64,000 nucleotides of DNA, from assembly GCA_019413925.1 (NCBI GenBank), contig DXMY01000052.1, forward strand, positions 1-64,000, read 5' to 3'. Positions 27,701 through 35,673 of the stretch are shown here, piece after piece. Below the pieces are notes generated by a model, which worked only from the letters and a program-made list of their open reading frames with translations, ran no database searches and had not been told where the DNA came from. Each line of letters opens with the position of its first letter. Position 1 is the first letter of the stretch. Source of the stretch: Collinsella sp. (lineage in GTDB: Bacteria > Actinomycetota > Coriobacteriia > Coriobacteriales > Coriobacteriaceae). Made by a program: the position numbers and the translations under genes.

Positions 27701-28261
27701 TACATCGAGGAGCAGCTGGCCGATCTGGAGAGCGCGCGCAAGGCGCTCACCAAGATCACGGTGGCCATTGATCGCAAGATGCGGAAGGCCTTCCTGGTGA
27801 CGTTTGAGAAGGTCGACGCGAACTTCCGCGAGATCTTCGCTATGCTCTTCCCGGGCGGCCAGGCTCATCTGGAGATGACCGATCCCGAGCATCCTGCCGA
27901 GACGGGTATCGAGGTCGTGGCGCAGCCGCGCGGCAAGCGCATCACCAAGATGATGCTCATGTCGGGCGGCGAGAAGAGTCTGACGGCGCTCGCCCTGCTT
28001 TTTGCCGTGTACCGCACGCGTACGGTTCCGTTCTATGTGCTGGACGAGGTCGAGGCGGCGCTTGATGACGCTAACCTGTCCAAGCTCATCGGAGCCCTCG
28101 ATGTGCTGCGTTCCGATACACAGCTCTTGGTTATCTCGCATCAGCGCCGTACTATGGAGGACGCTGACGTCCTCTATGGCGTCTCGATGCAAGCCGACGG
28201 CGTCAGTCGCGTCGTCTCGCAAAAACTCGATCGCGAAACCGGAAAGGTCGTGAATGCATAA
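24725..28261 (+). CDS. smc: Chromosome segregation protein SMC
   Basis: Condensin ATPase that organises and separates the chromosome. It has 1178 residues. The N-terminal head carries Walker A (VGPNGSGKSNISD) near 32-40 and the Q-loop region. Two long coiled coils (about 165-505 and 670-1020) flank a hinge near 510-665. The C-terminal head has the ABC signature MSGGEKSLTALALLF near 1078 and Walker B YVLDEVEAALDD. The start is GTG after GAGGAAC. Its last base is shared with the ftsY start codon. Its ScpA/ScpB partners are not in this window. Confidence 0.97.
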   Translation: MYLKSLTLKGFKSFADRAHMTFEPGLTVIVGPNGSGKSNISDSILWVLGEQSAKQLRGQAMEDVIFSGSSARKPVGVAEVTLVLDNSDHMLPVDFDEVAITRRMYRSGESEYLINSSPCRLMDIQDILHDSGLGKDTHSIISQGKLDAILQSRPEERRALIEEAAGISKHKRRKERALKKIKSMDEHLTRARDINKEIARQLRPLERQVDRARKYKELSSRANELTQMLAVDELRSLQSQWNDLESRSKEGAAELELAQYRMGEKERELEKLQVMLEEKGLFVGDLGEQRRHMQDVVGRINSDMRLLEEKGHNMVSRLSDMRGQISSSEHQRRRVVEELEDARAQLEEVTGAHMQAQEDVDAAGPAAAELHERRVALDNQISQLTREQRDVQRVADNAALELAKVKDSLSNAEVEDNMYASRLEQIDEQLEEVMASLESRRDRAEELEGALEEARQAQADAREATEVARAALKDLRNRESEARNKLSEVRSELASQKKLDARMADSSPLVSRLVGALGDDVSGRLGDVLEAPRELEGLVEQLLAGDIDALLFDDAATLERAGRAALDQKKASGEVLLVARGVSGSTAAEGAAGTRLVDRLSVRAGYGPVVEALLGGYYVVDDLSAALSAPVVDGVTYVTPDGARVACGGLVRVGLDAGEASGALERKRRIRELEGLEPDLAAVFEHVSDQVVEANAAVEEARAAEGDAAGEIARLEGERRSLLSEIGRLEQSANNAEVERVRISKRREQAAEAVRAARPRVDELTRSRDEARAQASDLGLQIAEANDELDRVRRDDSEAAGKLADAKVRLAQTSERLRSLKGRVPDLEHRLEGIDRRIRGTRQASRSLELLRLRVDPMHERYSALLERASDWAARLRDQASLEEADSASLKKSIEDAKAEVARAKERVDTASVTQNEFKVARGKLEVQVEAAIKAITADGTTVLEEALMLPVPTDRDAAERELNQLVRQINNLGPVNQVAMEEYEQLKRRADYIEEQLADLESARKALTKITVAIDRKMRKAFLVTFEKVDANFREIFAMLFPGGQAHLEMTDPEHPAETGIEVVAQPRGKRITKMMLMSGGEKSLTALALLFAVYRTRTVPFYVLDEVEAALDDANLSKLIGALDVLRSDTQLLVISHQRRTMEDADVLYGVSMQADGVSRVVSQKLDRETGKVVNA

Positions 28262-29178
28262 TGGGATTCTTCGATGCTCTCTCGCGCGGACTTGAGCGCA
28301 GCCGCGAGGCCCTCAACGAGGTCTTCTACTTTGGCGGTGAGGTCGACGAGGATTTTTGGGAGGACCTGGAGGACACCCTCGTAATGGGTGACATGGGCGC
28401 CGAGGTCGCTATCAAGGTCTCCGATGACCTGCGCGATGCCGCGGCCAAGAAGAACCTCAAGACCGCTCCGCAGCTTCGCCGCGCCCTGGCCGAGCAGCTT
28501 GAGCAGCACTTTGTGCCCATCGAGCGAGATCCGTTCTCCGATACGCCGAGCTGCGTGCTGTTTGTGGGCATTAACGGTGCCGGCAAGACCACGACGGTCG
28601 GTAAGATCGCGAGCGCCATGGCTGCCCGCGGCAAGAACGTGGTGATCGGTTCGGCCGACACCTTCCGCGCCGCCGCCATCGAGCAGCTTGATGTGTGGGG
28701 CCAGCGCGCTGGCGTCCCCGTCATCAAGCGCGACCGCGGCTCCGACCCGGCAAGTGTTTGCTACGACGTGCTCGACGAGGCCGACAAGCGCGGCAGCGAC
28801 CTGGTGCTTATCGATACCGCCGGCCGTCTACACACGAGCCCTGAGCTCATGCGCGAGCTTGCCAAGGTGGTCAATGTGACCCGTAAGCGCGCCGCCAATA
28901 TGGCCGCCGGTCCCATGCCGGTTTCGGTCGTGCTTGTGATCGACGCCGCGACGGGCCAAAACGGTCTGAACCAGGCGCTCGAGTTTAACGAGGCGCTGGG
29001 CCTGGACGGTATTATCATGACTAAGCTCGACGGCACGGCTAAGGGCGGCATCGCCATGGCCGTGGCCGAGAAGCTCAAGCTCCCGATCCTGCGCATCGGC
29101 GTGGGCGAGCAGGTCGATGACCTGCAGGAGTTCAATGCCAAAGATTTCTGCCGCGCCCTGGTGGGCGAGTCCAATTAA
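28261..29178 (+). CDS. ftsY: Signal recognition particle receptor FtsY
   Basis: SRP receptor GTPase at the membrane. It has 305 residues, only the N and G domains, without the long acidic A domain of proteobacterial FtsY, as in many Gram-positives. G1 is GINGAGKTTTVGKIA near 101-115, followed by SADTFRAAAIEQL, DTAGRLH and TKLDGTAKGG. It overlaps smc by one base and is followed by ffh after 10 bp. Confidence 0.97.
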   Translation: MGFFDALSRGLERSREALNEVFYFGGEVDEDFWEDLEDTLVMGDMGAEVAIKVSDDLRDAAAKKNLKTAPQLRRALAEQLEQHFVPIERDPFSDTPSCVLFVGINGAGKTTTVGKIASAMAARGKNVVIGSADTFRAAAIEQLDVWGQRAGVPVIKRDRGSDPASVCYDVLDEADKRGSDLVLIDTAGRLHTSPELMRELAKVVNVTRKRAANMAAGPMPVSVVLVIDAATGQNGLNQALEFNEALGLDGIIMTKLDGTAKGGIAMAVAEKLKLPILRIGVGEQVDDLQEFNAKDFCRALVGESN

Positions 29179-29188
29179 GGAGTGACTA

Positions 29189-30664
29189 GTGTTTGATTCC
29201 CTGAGCGATCGCCTCAACGACACATTTGACCGCCTGCGCGGCAAGGGCAAGCTGACCGAGGCCGATATTACTTCGGCCATGCGCGATATTCGCATGGCGC
29301 TGCTCGAGGCCGACGTTAACTTTAAGGTTGTCAAGGAGTTCGTCGCCAAGACTAAGGAGCGCTGCATGACCGCAGAGGTCATGGAGTCGCTCTCTCCGGC
29401 GCAAAACGTCGTCAAGATCGTGCTCGACGAGCTTACCGAGATGCTCGGCTCCACCGAGAGCAAGCTCGTCTTTAGCAACCGTATTCCCAATGTCATCATG
29501 CTTGTGGGTCTGCAGGGCTCCGGTAAGACCACGGCTGCCGTAAAGCTGGCCTACCTGCTCAAGAAGCAGGGCCGCTCGCCGTTGCTCGCCGCGTGCGACG
29601 TCTACCGTCCCGCTGCTGCCGACCAGCTGGCCACGCTCGGTGGCGAGATCGGCGTACCGGTCTTCCGTGGCGATGGCGAGCACCCGGTTGACATCGCCAA
29701 GGGCGCCATTCAGGAGGCCGTTGACCACCTGCGTGACGTGGTCATTGTCGATACCGCCGGACGTCTTCAGATCGATGAGCAGATGATGCAGGAGGCCGTG
29801 GACATCAAGAAGGCCGTCAAGCCCGATCAGGTGCTGATGGTCGTCGATGCCATGACCGGTCAGGATATCGTCAACGTCGTCTCGACCTTCGCCGAGCGCA
29901 CCGACTTTGACGGCGTGATTATCTCTAAGCTCGACGGCGACGCGCGTGGCGGCGGCGCGCTTTCCGTGCGCCAGGTGACCGGCAAGCCCATCAAGTTTGT
30001 GAGCATGGGCGAGAAGCCCGATTCGCTGGAGCCGTTCTACCCCGATCGTATGGCCAAGCGCATTCTGGGTATGGGCGACGTTGTCGGCATTATCGAGAAG
30101 GCCCAGGAGGCGGCCGACGCCGAGCAGCTCGAGGCCGCCGAGCGCATGCTGCGCGAGGGCTTTACCATGAACGACATGCTCGACCAGATGAAGGCCGTCA
30201 AGAAGATGGGCGGCATGAAGGGCATTCTGGGCATGCTCCCCGGTGGCCAGCGTGCGCTTAACCAGATGGGTGGTAACCTGGACGAAGGTATCTTCGATAA
30301 GAACGAGGCCATCATCATGTCGATGACCAAGGAGGAGCGTCTTCGCCCCTCCATCATCAACGGTCAGCGCCGTGCCCGCATTGCCAAGGGCGCCGGCGTG
30401 ACCCCCACCGAGGTCAATAGCCTTATGAAGCAGTGGGGCGAGATGAATAAGATGATGGGCCGCATGCGCACGATGGCCAATCAGGCGCAGGCCGGCGGCA
30501 AGAAGGGCAAGAAGGGTAAGAAGGGCAAAAAGATGCGCATGCCCAGTATTCCCGGTCTGGATGCCATGGGGCTGGGCGGCATGGGCGGCCTGGGAACGGG
30601 CGGCCCCAAGTCCGATATGGACCTGCTGCGCCAGATGGAAGCGCAGATGCGCAACAAGAAGTAA
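29189..30664 (+). CDS. ffh: Signal recognition particle protein Ffh
   Basis: SRP54 GTPase that binds signal peptides and 4.5S RNA. It has 491 residues. The N domain is followed by the G domain with GLQGSGKTTAAVKLA near 106-120, DTAGRLQ and SKLDGDARGGGALS. The Met-rich M domain spans about 300-450 (GFTMNDMLDQMKAV, MMGRMRTMANQ). It ends with a Lys/Gly-rich and Gly/Met-rich tail. GTG start after AAGGAG. A long perfect hairpin follows the gene. Confidence 0.97.
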   Translation: MFDSLSDRLNDTFDRLRGKGKLTEADITSAMRDIRMALLEADVNFKVVKEFVAKTKERCMTAEVMESLSPAQNVVKIVLDELTEMLGSTESKLVFSNRIPNVIMLVGLQGSGKTTAAVKLAYLLKKQGRSPLLAACDVYRPAAADQLATLGGEIGVPVFRGDGEHPVDIAKGAIQEAVDHLRDVVIVDTAGRLQIDEQMMQEAVDIKKAVKPDQVLMVVDAMTGQDIVNVVSTFAERTDFDGVIISKLDGDARGGGALSVRQVTGKPIKFVSMGEKPDSLEPFYPDRMAKRILGMGDVVGIIEKAQEAADAEQLEAAERMLREGFTMNDMLDQMKAVKKMGGMKGILGMLPGGQRALNQMGGNLDEGIFDKNEAIIMSMTKEERLRPSIINGQRRARIAKGAGVTPTEVNSLMKQWGEMNKMMGRMRTMANQAQAGGKKGKKGKKGKKMRMPSIPGLDAMGLGGMGGLGTGGPKSDMDLLRQMEAQMRNKK

Positions 30665-30684
30665 CGACTAGTTGAGTCGTGTAT

Positions 30685-30724
30685 GGCGAAGGCCGCCTGG
30701 ATGGTATTCCAGGCGGCCTTCGCC
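30685..30724. terminator. Hairpin terminator between convergent ffh and the UPF0251-NifX gene
   Basis: A perfect 17-bp GC-rich stem (GGCGAAGGCCGCCTGGA and its complement) with a 6-nt loop, followed by a modest GTTTGTT stretch. It sits between convergent genes and can act both ways. Confidence 0.7.
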
Positions 30725-30791
30725 GTTTGTTCGCCGTTTGTTCGCTGGTTGTCGCACGCGTGGAAGCGCGTTCTCGACGAGGTGCTTGCCG

Positions 30792-31556
30792 CTAGTGGCA
30801 GCCGCAGCCTTCGTGCCCGTCATGGTCGTGGTGACCGTGGCAGCCGCAGGACTCGCCATGCTCGTGGATGTGCTCGTGATCATGTCCATGGCAGTCGCAG
30901 GTGGCCTCGCCGTTCTGTGCGAGCGTGCCGGCAATGAGGGCCTCGACGCAGGCATCGCAGCTGCCCTGGGCGCCCGCATAGACCGTGATGCCGGCTTGGG
31001 CAAGCGCGTTGATAGCGCCGCCGCCGATACCGCCGCAAATGAGCGTGTCAACGCCACCGTTGGCAAGCAGGCCCGCCAAGGCGCCGTGGCCGGTGCCACC
31101 GGTGCCCACGACCTGCTCGTTGAGCACCTTGCCATCCTGGATGTCGTAGATCTTGAACTGCTCGCTGCGGCCAAAGTGCATAAAGATGTTGCCGTTGTCG
31201 TACGTCGTTGCCACCCTCATGGTGCCGACCTCCTTTGCTGGCCATGCGGCCGTCGTCGTGGCGATGGGGGAGTACGCGATATTGCCGCCCTCGATGACGA
31301 GCGCTCGTCCGTTGACCAGCGCATCGGCCACCTTGCGATGCGCGCGGCTGCAAATGGCCGCCACCGTTGCACGGGCGATGCCCATCTGCTGGGCGACCGC
31401 CTCTTGGTTGAGACCTTCCAGGTCGCACAGGCGCAGCACCTCAAGCTCGTCGACGGTCATGTCGATGGCATCACCGCTGGCCAGGCCATCGGGGGTGAAG
31501 CCGCGGTATTCGGGGATGATCCCGACGCGGCGCAGTTTTTCGCGTCTTCCTGCCAT
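30792..31556 (-). CDS. UPF0251 (DUF134) DNA-binding domain fused to NifX/NafY-type domain with His/Cys tail
   Basis: A 254-residue two-domain protein. Residues 1-95 are UPF0251/DUF134-like with a sigma-region-4-like helix-turn-helix (LEGLNQEAVAQQMGIARATV). Residues about 112-215 match the dinitrogenase iron-molybdenum cofactor (NifX/NafY) fold (FMHFGRSEQFKIYDI, GGIGGGAINAL). The last 35 residues are a His/Cys-rich tail (CDCHGHDHEHIHEHGESC) likely to bind metal. No nitrogenase genes are present, so it is probably a metal- or cofactor-sensing regulator. AAGGAG lies 5 bp before the ATG at 31556. Two palindromes in its promoter region suggest autoregulation. Confidence 0.85.
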   Translation of the reverse strand: MAGRREKLRRVGIIPEYRGFTPDGLASGDAIDMTVDELEVLRLCDLEGLNQEAVAQQMGIARATVAAICSRAHRKVADALVNGRALVIEGGNIAYSPIATTTAAWPAKEVGTMRVATTYDNGNIFMHFGRSEQFKIYDIQDGKVLNEQVVGTGGTGHGALAGLLANGGVDTLICGGIGGGAINALAQAGITVYAGAQGSCDACVEALIAGTLAQNGEATCDCHGHDHEHIHEHGESCGCHGHHDHDGHEGCGCH

Positions 31557-31570
31557 GCACACTCCTTATC

Positions 31571-31582
31571 TGACATATGTCA
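31571..31582. promoter_or_regulatory. Palindromic operator-like site 1
   Basis: A perfect 12-bp palindrome TGACATATGTCA lying 15 bp upstream of the UPF0251-NifX start codon. It is a plausible binding site for that protein's own helix-turn-helix. Confidence 0.55.
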
Positions 31583-31623
31583 ACAATAGGATAACGCGTT
31601 AGTCGTTGGGCGCAAGGCATTTC

Positions 31624-31635
31624 TGGCATATGTCA
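31624..31635. promoter_or_regulatory. Palindromic operator-like site 2
   Basis: TGGCATATGTCA matches site 1 at 11 of 12 positions. With flanks it extends to an 18-bp near-palindrome TTCTGGCATATGTCAGAA. The centre is 53 bp from that of site 1, about five DNA turns, so two dimers would bind the same face. Confidence 0.55.
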
Positions 31636-31712
31636 GAAAAAGGCTAAGATGCCTCGTTGCCGCTTGCGGAGCCGCGCTGCCGTGCATTGCGTGTGCCGGA
31701 CTAAGTGTCCAA

Positions 31713-31740
31713 TTCGACACTCGCGCGCCTGGGCTACAAT
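31713..31740 (+). promoter_or_regulatory. Promoter of thyA-folA
   Basis: TTCGAC at 31713-31718 and TACAAT at 31735-31740 are 16 bp apart, ending 34 bp before the thyA start. Confidence 0.55.
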
Positions 31741-31774
31741 AAATCTCGCTTATAGGCGACTGACAGGAGGGTCA

Positions 31775-32623
31775 ATGAGCAAAGCTGATCAGCAGTTTGT
31801 AACCATGTGCCGCGATATCTTGGATCATGGCACCACCACCGAGGGCCAAAAGGTCCGTCCGGTGTGGGAGGACGGCACCCCTGCCTATACCATTAAAAAC
31901 TTTGGTGTCACGGCGCGCTATGATCTGCGCGAGGAGTTCCCCGCGCTCACCCTGCGTCGTACGGCGCTTAAGTCTGCCATGGACGAGATTCTGTGGATCT
32001 ATCAAAAGAAGTCCAATAACGTGCATGATCTCAACAGCCATATCTGGGATGAGTGGGCCGATGAGACCGGTTCCATCGGTAAAGCCTACGGCTATCAGAT
32101 TGGTCAGAAGAGCCATTACGCCGAGGGCGACTTCGACCAGATGGACCGTGTGCTGTACGACCTTAAGCACACGCCGTATAGTCGCCGCATTATGACCAAT
32201 GCGTACGTGTTTAGCGATCTGTCCGAGATGCACCTTTATCCGTGCGCCTATAGCGTGACCTATAACGTGACGCAGCGTCCTCAGGACGACAAGCCGACGC
32301 TCAACATGATTCTCAACCAGCGCAGCCAGGACATTTTGGCCGCGAACAACTGGAACGTGTGCCAGTACGCCATTTTGCTGATGATGGTCGCGCAGTCGGT
32401 CGATATGATTCCCGGTGAGCTGCTGCACGTGATCGCCGACGCCCATATCTATGATCGTCATGTCGATATCGTCCGCGAGCTTATCGAGCGTCCGCAGTTT
32501 GCGGCACCCAAGGTAACGCTCAACCCCGATGTGCATGACTTCTATGCGTTTACGACCGATGACCTGATCGTCGAGGGCTATGAGCACGGCCCGCAGGTCA
32601 AGAACATTCCCATTGCGGTGTAG
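31775..32623 (+). CDS. thyA: Thymidylate synthase (ThyA type)
   Basis: Methylates dUMP to dTMP using methylene-tetrahydrofolate. It has 282 residues. The catalytic Cys is in HLYPCAYSVTYNV. NQRSQDILAANNWNVCQYA and the terminal ADAHIYDRHVDIVRELI correspond to the nucleotide- and folate-binding parts. The active-site segment differs from the E. coli-like PPCHTLFQFYV and belongs to a divergent ThyA branch also seen in clostridia. The ATG at 31775 follows AGGAGG at 4 bp; upstream in-frame ATGs would run through the promoter. folA follows almost directly, giving a dTMP cycle operon. Confidence 0.94.
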   Translation: MSKADQQFVTMCRDILDHGTTTEGQKVRPVWEDGTPAYTIKNFGVTARYDLREEFPALTLRRTALKSAMDEILWIYQKKSNNVHDLNSHIWDEWADETGSIGKAYGYQIGQKSHYAEGDFDQMDRVLYDLKHTPYSRRIMTNAYVFSDLSEMHLYPCAYSVTYNVTQRPQDDKPTLNMILNQRSQDILAANNWNVCQYAILLMMVAQSVDMIPGELLHVIADAHIYDRHVDIVRELIERPQFAAPKVTLNPDVHDFYAFTTDDLIVEGYEHGPQVKNIPIAV

Positions 32624-32632
32624 GTGACGCGC

Positions 32633-33151
32633 ATGACGTGTAAGCTTTCTGCCATCGTCGCCGTGTGTGACGATTGGGGCATTGGGTGCGAGGGCGACAT
32701 GGTGGTGTCCAATCGCGCCGATATGCGCCATTTTGTGGCCTGCACCAAGGGCTGCCCGGTTATCATGGGACGCAAGACCCTGCTGAGTTTTCCCGGCGGG
32801 CGTCCGCTCAAGAACCGCCGCAATATCGTGCTCACCCGCGACGAGAGCTTTGCCCCCGAGGGCGTCGACGTGGTGCATAGTATCGACGAGGCGCTCGCCG
32901 CGGTTGCCGATGAGCCCGTTGCCTGGGTGATCGGTGGCGGCGATGTCTATCGGCATTTTTTGCCGTATTGCGTCGAGGCCGAGGTCACGCATAACCACTG
33001 CGTCCATGTCGTGGATACGTACTTTCCCGATTTGGAAGCCGATCCTGCGTGGGAGATTGCGCAGCGTAGCGGGGTCGCGACGATTGCCGCCGGTGAGGGT
33101 GACGAGGGCGTCGATTATGAGTTCGTGACGTATCGTCGCATCGAGGCGTAA
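32633..33151 (+). CDS. folA: Dihydrofolate reductase
   Basis: Reduces dihydrofolate produced by the neighbouring ThyA. About 172 residues. LSAIVAVCDDWGIG, PVIMGRKTLLSF, RRNIVLTRD, WVIGGGDVYRHFLP and the VTH strand align with DHFR. The active-site acid is kept (RADMRHF), but the segment MVVSNRADM has Val where nearly all bacterial enzymes have the conserved Trp of the PW motif. The start may be the ATG at 32633 or the GTG at 32624; neither has a strong ribosome site, which fits coupling to thyA 9 bp upstream. Confidence 0.9.
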   Translation: MTCKLSAIVAVCDDWGIGCEGDMVVSNRADMRHFVACTKGCPVIMGRKTLLSFPGGRPLKNRRNIVLTRDESFAPEGVDVVHSIDEALAAVADEPVAWVIGGGDVYRHFLPYCVEAEVTHNHCVHVVDTYFPDLEADPAWEIAQRSGVATIAAGEGDEGVDYEFVTYRRIEA

Positions 33152-33195
33152 ATCGTCTGGCTTGAACGGTATCATCGGGTTGATTGAATGCATGG

Positions 33196-33220
33196 GGCGG
33201 CGCTTAGCGTCGCCTCGTTT
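33196..33220 (+). terminator. Possible terminator after folA
   Basis: The stem GGCGGCGC / GCGTCGCC has a TTA loop and is followed by TCGTTT. It lies about 45 bp after folA; the T-run is weak. Confidence 0.5.
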
Positions 33221-33260
33221 GGTATAGATGTGCTGTAAAGAAGGGTGCGGGCTGGCTGCT

Positions 33261-34175
33261 ATGACTGATGCCGTTGAGGTTCTGCGAATTGATTCGCTCG
33301 AGGACGAGCGGCTCGATGCCTACGTGCGACTGACCGAGCGTGAGCTTCGCTGCGTGCTGGAGCCGCAGAAGGGCATTTTTATCGCTGAGAGTGCCAAGGT
33401 CATCGAGCGTGCGGTTCGCGCCGGATATGAGCCGGTGAGCTTTCTTCTGGGCGAGCGCTGGCTCGACCAGATGATGCCGCTGTTTGACCAGCTTGTCGTG
33501 CGCGAGGGAGCGGGTCCGGTTCCCGTGTTCGTGGCCTCCATGGAGCTCATGGAGCAGTTGACGGGCTTTAACGTGACGCGCGGCGCGCTGGCGGCGTTCC
33601 GTCGCCCGCGTCAGATTCCGGTTGATGAGTTCTTGGGCGGCGTTGTCGAGGCGGCGGGGGGTCGTCCGGTGCGCGTGTGCGTGCTTGAGGGTATTGTCGA
33701 TCACACCAATGTTGGCGCGATTTTCCGCTCGGCTGCCGCATTGAACGTTGACGGTATTTTGGTCAGCCCGACGTGCTGCGATCCACTGTATCGTCGCTCG
33801 GCCCGCGTGAGCATGGGCACCGTGTTTCAGGTGCCGTGGACGCGCATTGGCAGCGAGGCTCGTGTGTGGCCGCATGATGGTCTGAGCGCGTTGCACGATG
33901 CCGGTTTTTCGTGTGCCGCTATGGCGTTGACGGACGACTCTGTTTCGCTTGATGATCCTGTACTGCGGAAGATTGATCGCTTGGCGATTTTTATGGGCAC
34001 CGAGGGTGCCGGCTTGGGCGCCAAGACCATTGCCGGCTGTGACCACGCGGTGCGCATTCCGATGGCGCACGGGGTCGATTCGCTCAACGTGGCCGCGGCG
34101 AGCGCCGTCGCCTTTTGGCAGCTGTGCCCGCACGTGAGCAATGAGTATCACTACCAGCCGGGTTTGTATCACTAG
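33261..34175 (+). CDS. SpoU-family (TrmH-type) RNA 2'-O-methyltransferase
   Basis: A SPOUT methyltransferase of about 304 residues. The N-terminal part is a substrate-binding-like domain. The catalytic half shows motif 1 (VDHTNVGAIFRSAAALNVDGI, positions about 158-178), motif 2 (LAIFMGTEGAGLGA) and motif 3 (IPMAHGVDSLNVAAA), which build the knotted SAM pocket. Such enzymes 2'-O-methylate tRNA or 23S rRNA; the exact target cannot be read from sequence. The ATG at 33261 fits the family, but an ATG at 33228 is also in frame and no strong ribosome site separates them. Confidence 0.9.
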   Translation: MTDAVEVLRIDSLEDERLDAYVRLTERELRCVLEPQKGIFIAESAKVIERAVRAGYEPVSFLLGERWLDQMMPLFDQLVVREGAGPVPVFVASMELMEQLTGFNVTRGALAAFRRPRQIPVDEFLGGVVEAAGGRPVRVCVLEGIVDHTNVGAIFRSAAALNVDGILVSPTCCDPLYRRSARVSMGTVFQVPWTRIGSEARVWPHDGLSALHDAGFSCAAMALTDDSVSLDDPVLRKIDRLAIFMGTEGAGLGAKTIAGCDHAVRIPMAHGVDSLNVAAASAVAFWQLCPHVSNEYHYQPGLYH

Positions 34176-34300
34176 GCAGATATTTTGCACTGGGCTCTGA
34201 TTCGGGGTGTTTCGGTCGACGCCGGTCGGTGCTAAGCTGGTATTTGCTTTGGTCTTAAATTGCCGTTTTGTTGTTTAACATACGTTGGCGGGGAGGGCGT

Positions 34301-35650
34301 GTGGCTAAGAAATCTACGGCTATCGATGTAACGCAGGGTGTCATTTGGCAACAGCTGCTGTCGCTGTGCGTTCCCATCTTTTTTAGTTCGTTTTTTCAGC
34401 AGGCCTACACGCTTATCGGTACGTATATCGTTGGCCAGTTTGGCGGCAAGCTCGCGCTGGGTGGCATTCAAGCCACGATGGTGCTCACCGAGCTCTGCAT
34501 TGGCTTTTGCGTTGGCGTCGGCGCCGGCTGCGCGGTCATTACCGGTCAGTATTTTGGCCAGCACGATGATGAGCGACTGAGTCGTTCGGTCCATACAGCC
34601 ATGACGCTCGCGCTGGTGGGCGGTATCGCTTTCTCGATTCTTGGCATAGTGTTCGTTGAGCCCATGCTGGTGCTTATGAACACGCCGCATGAACTATTGG
34701 CCGAGGGCGTGGCCTATGCTCGCTGTTATTTTGCCGCGATGGTTGCGGCACTGCTGCTTAATATGGGAACCGCACTGCTGCGTGCCGTGGGCGACACGCG
34801 CGGCCCCGCCGTGATCATTGCCTCTGGCTGCCTGGTTAACGTGGTGCTGGATATCATTTTTGTCGCTGTGTTGCATATGGAGGCGCTGGGCTGCGGCATC
34901 GCGGTGGCGCTGACCATTTGCTCCAATGCAACGATGATCGTGTTGCGCATGATGCGCGCTCCGGGTGCATGGCGTCTTTCGCTGTCTAAGCTCGGTATCG
35001 ATCGCGGTATTTGCAAGAGTATGATCTCGTGTGGTCTGCCACTCGGTTTTCAATCGGCTGCCTATTCGATCTCGAACGTGCTGATCCAGGTATCGGTTAA
35101 TTCGTTTGGCGCCGATGTCACGACTGCTTGGGGTCTATCTGGGCGCCTGGATGGCATTATCTGGATGGTGACCGAGGCGCTCGGCGTATCGATCACTACG
35201 TTCTCGGCGCAGAACTTTGGCGCGCGCAACTACGAGCGCATGCGCAAGGGCTACCATACGTCGCTCGTGCTGTCGTTTATGCTCATTGGTGGCCTGTCTG
35301 CCGTGCTGCTGGTGTTCTCGGGCCCGCTGTCGCGTTTGTTTGTCGACGATGCTTCGATTTCGGCGTACACCACGACTATCCTCCATTTCATTGCGCCGTT
35401 CTATGCGATTTTCTCGATTATCGAGAACGCCTCGGGTTCCATCCGCGGCGCCGGCGTGAGTTTGCAGCCTATGATGCTCACCATCTTTGGCACCGTTGTC
35501 TTGAGGGTGATCTGGGTGTTTGCGATCATGCCCTTCGATCCGTCGCTCGAGCATCTACTGCTGGTTTACCCCGTAACCTGGCTCATCACCGCAACCATGT
35601 TCACCATCTACCATCACAGCGGCAACTGGCTAGGTCGCGCCACCGCCTAG
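34301..35650 (+). CDS. MATE family efflux transporter
   Basis: A 449-residue integral membrane protein with about twelve hydrophobic segments. It resembles the MATE (NorM/DinF-like) family: FFQQAYTLIGTYIVGQFGGKLAL in the first helices, GAGCAVITGQYFGQHDDERL, and the internal repeat GLPLGFQSAAYSISNVLIQ in the second half. MATE proteins export cationic compounds using Na+ or H+ gradients; the substrate here is unknown. The start is GTG at 34301 behind GGGGAGGG. It seems to be a single-gene unit convergent with cobO. Confidence 0.92.
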   Translation: MAKKSTAIDVTQGVIWQQLLSLCVPIFFSSFFQQAYTLIGTYIVGQFGGKLALGGIQATMVLTELCIGFCVGVGAGCAVITGQYFGQHDDERLSRSVHTAMTLALVGGIAFSILGIVFVEPMLVLMNTPHELLAEGVAYARCYFAAMVAALLLNMGTALLRAVGDTRGPAVIIASGCLVNVVLDIIFVAVLHMEALGCGIAVALTICSNATMIVLRMMRAPGAWRLSLSKLGIDRGICKSMISCGLPLGFQSAAYSISNVLIQVSVNSFGADVTTAWGLSGRLDGIIWMVTEALGVSITTFSAQNFGARNYERMRKGYHTSLVLSFMLIGGLSAVLLVFSGPLSRLFVDDASISAYTTTILHFIAPFYAIFSIIENASGSIRGAGVSLQPMMLTIFGTVVLRVIWVFAIMPFDPSLEHLLLVYPVTWLITATMFTIYHHSGNWLGRATA

Positions 35651-35673
35651 CTCATCCGTCAGATACCCCTGAT

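Noticed and set aside
24695..28222. A very long open frame antisense to smc (and similar ones antisense to leuS, infB, dnaG, recG, ileS, alaS)
   Set aside because: High G+C third positions in the real genes leave few stops on the opposite strand. The antisense translations are Leu/Gly/Val/Ala-rich without family motifs or ribosome sites, while the sense strand encodes clear proteins.
30792..31556. Nitrogen fixation gene from the NifX-like domain
   Set aside because: NifX-fold domains are widespread in non-fixing anaerobes; no nif or cofactor genes are present and the fused HTH domain points to regulation.
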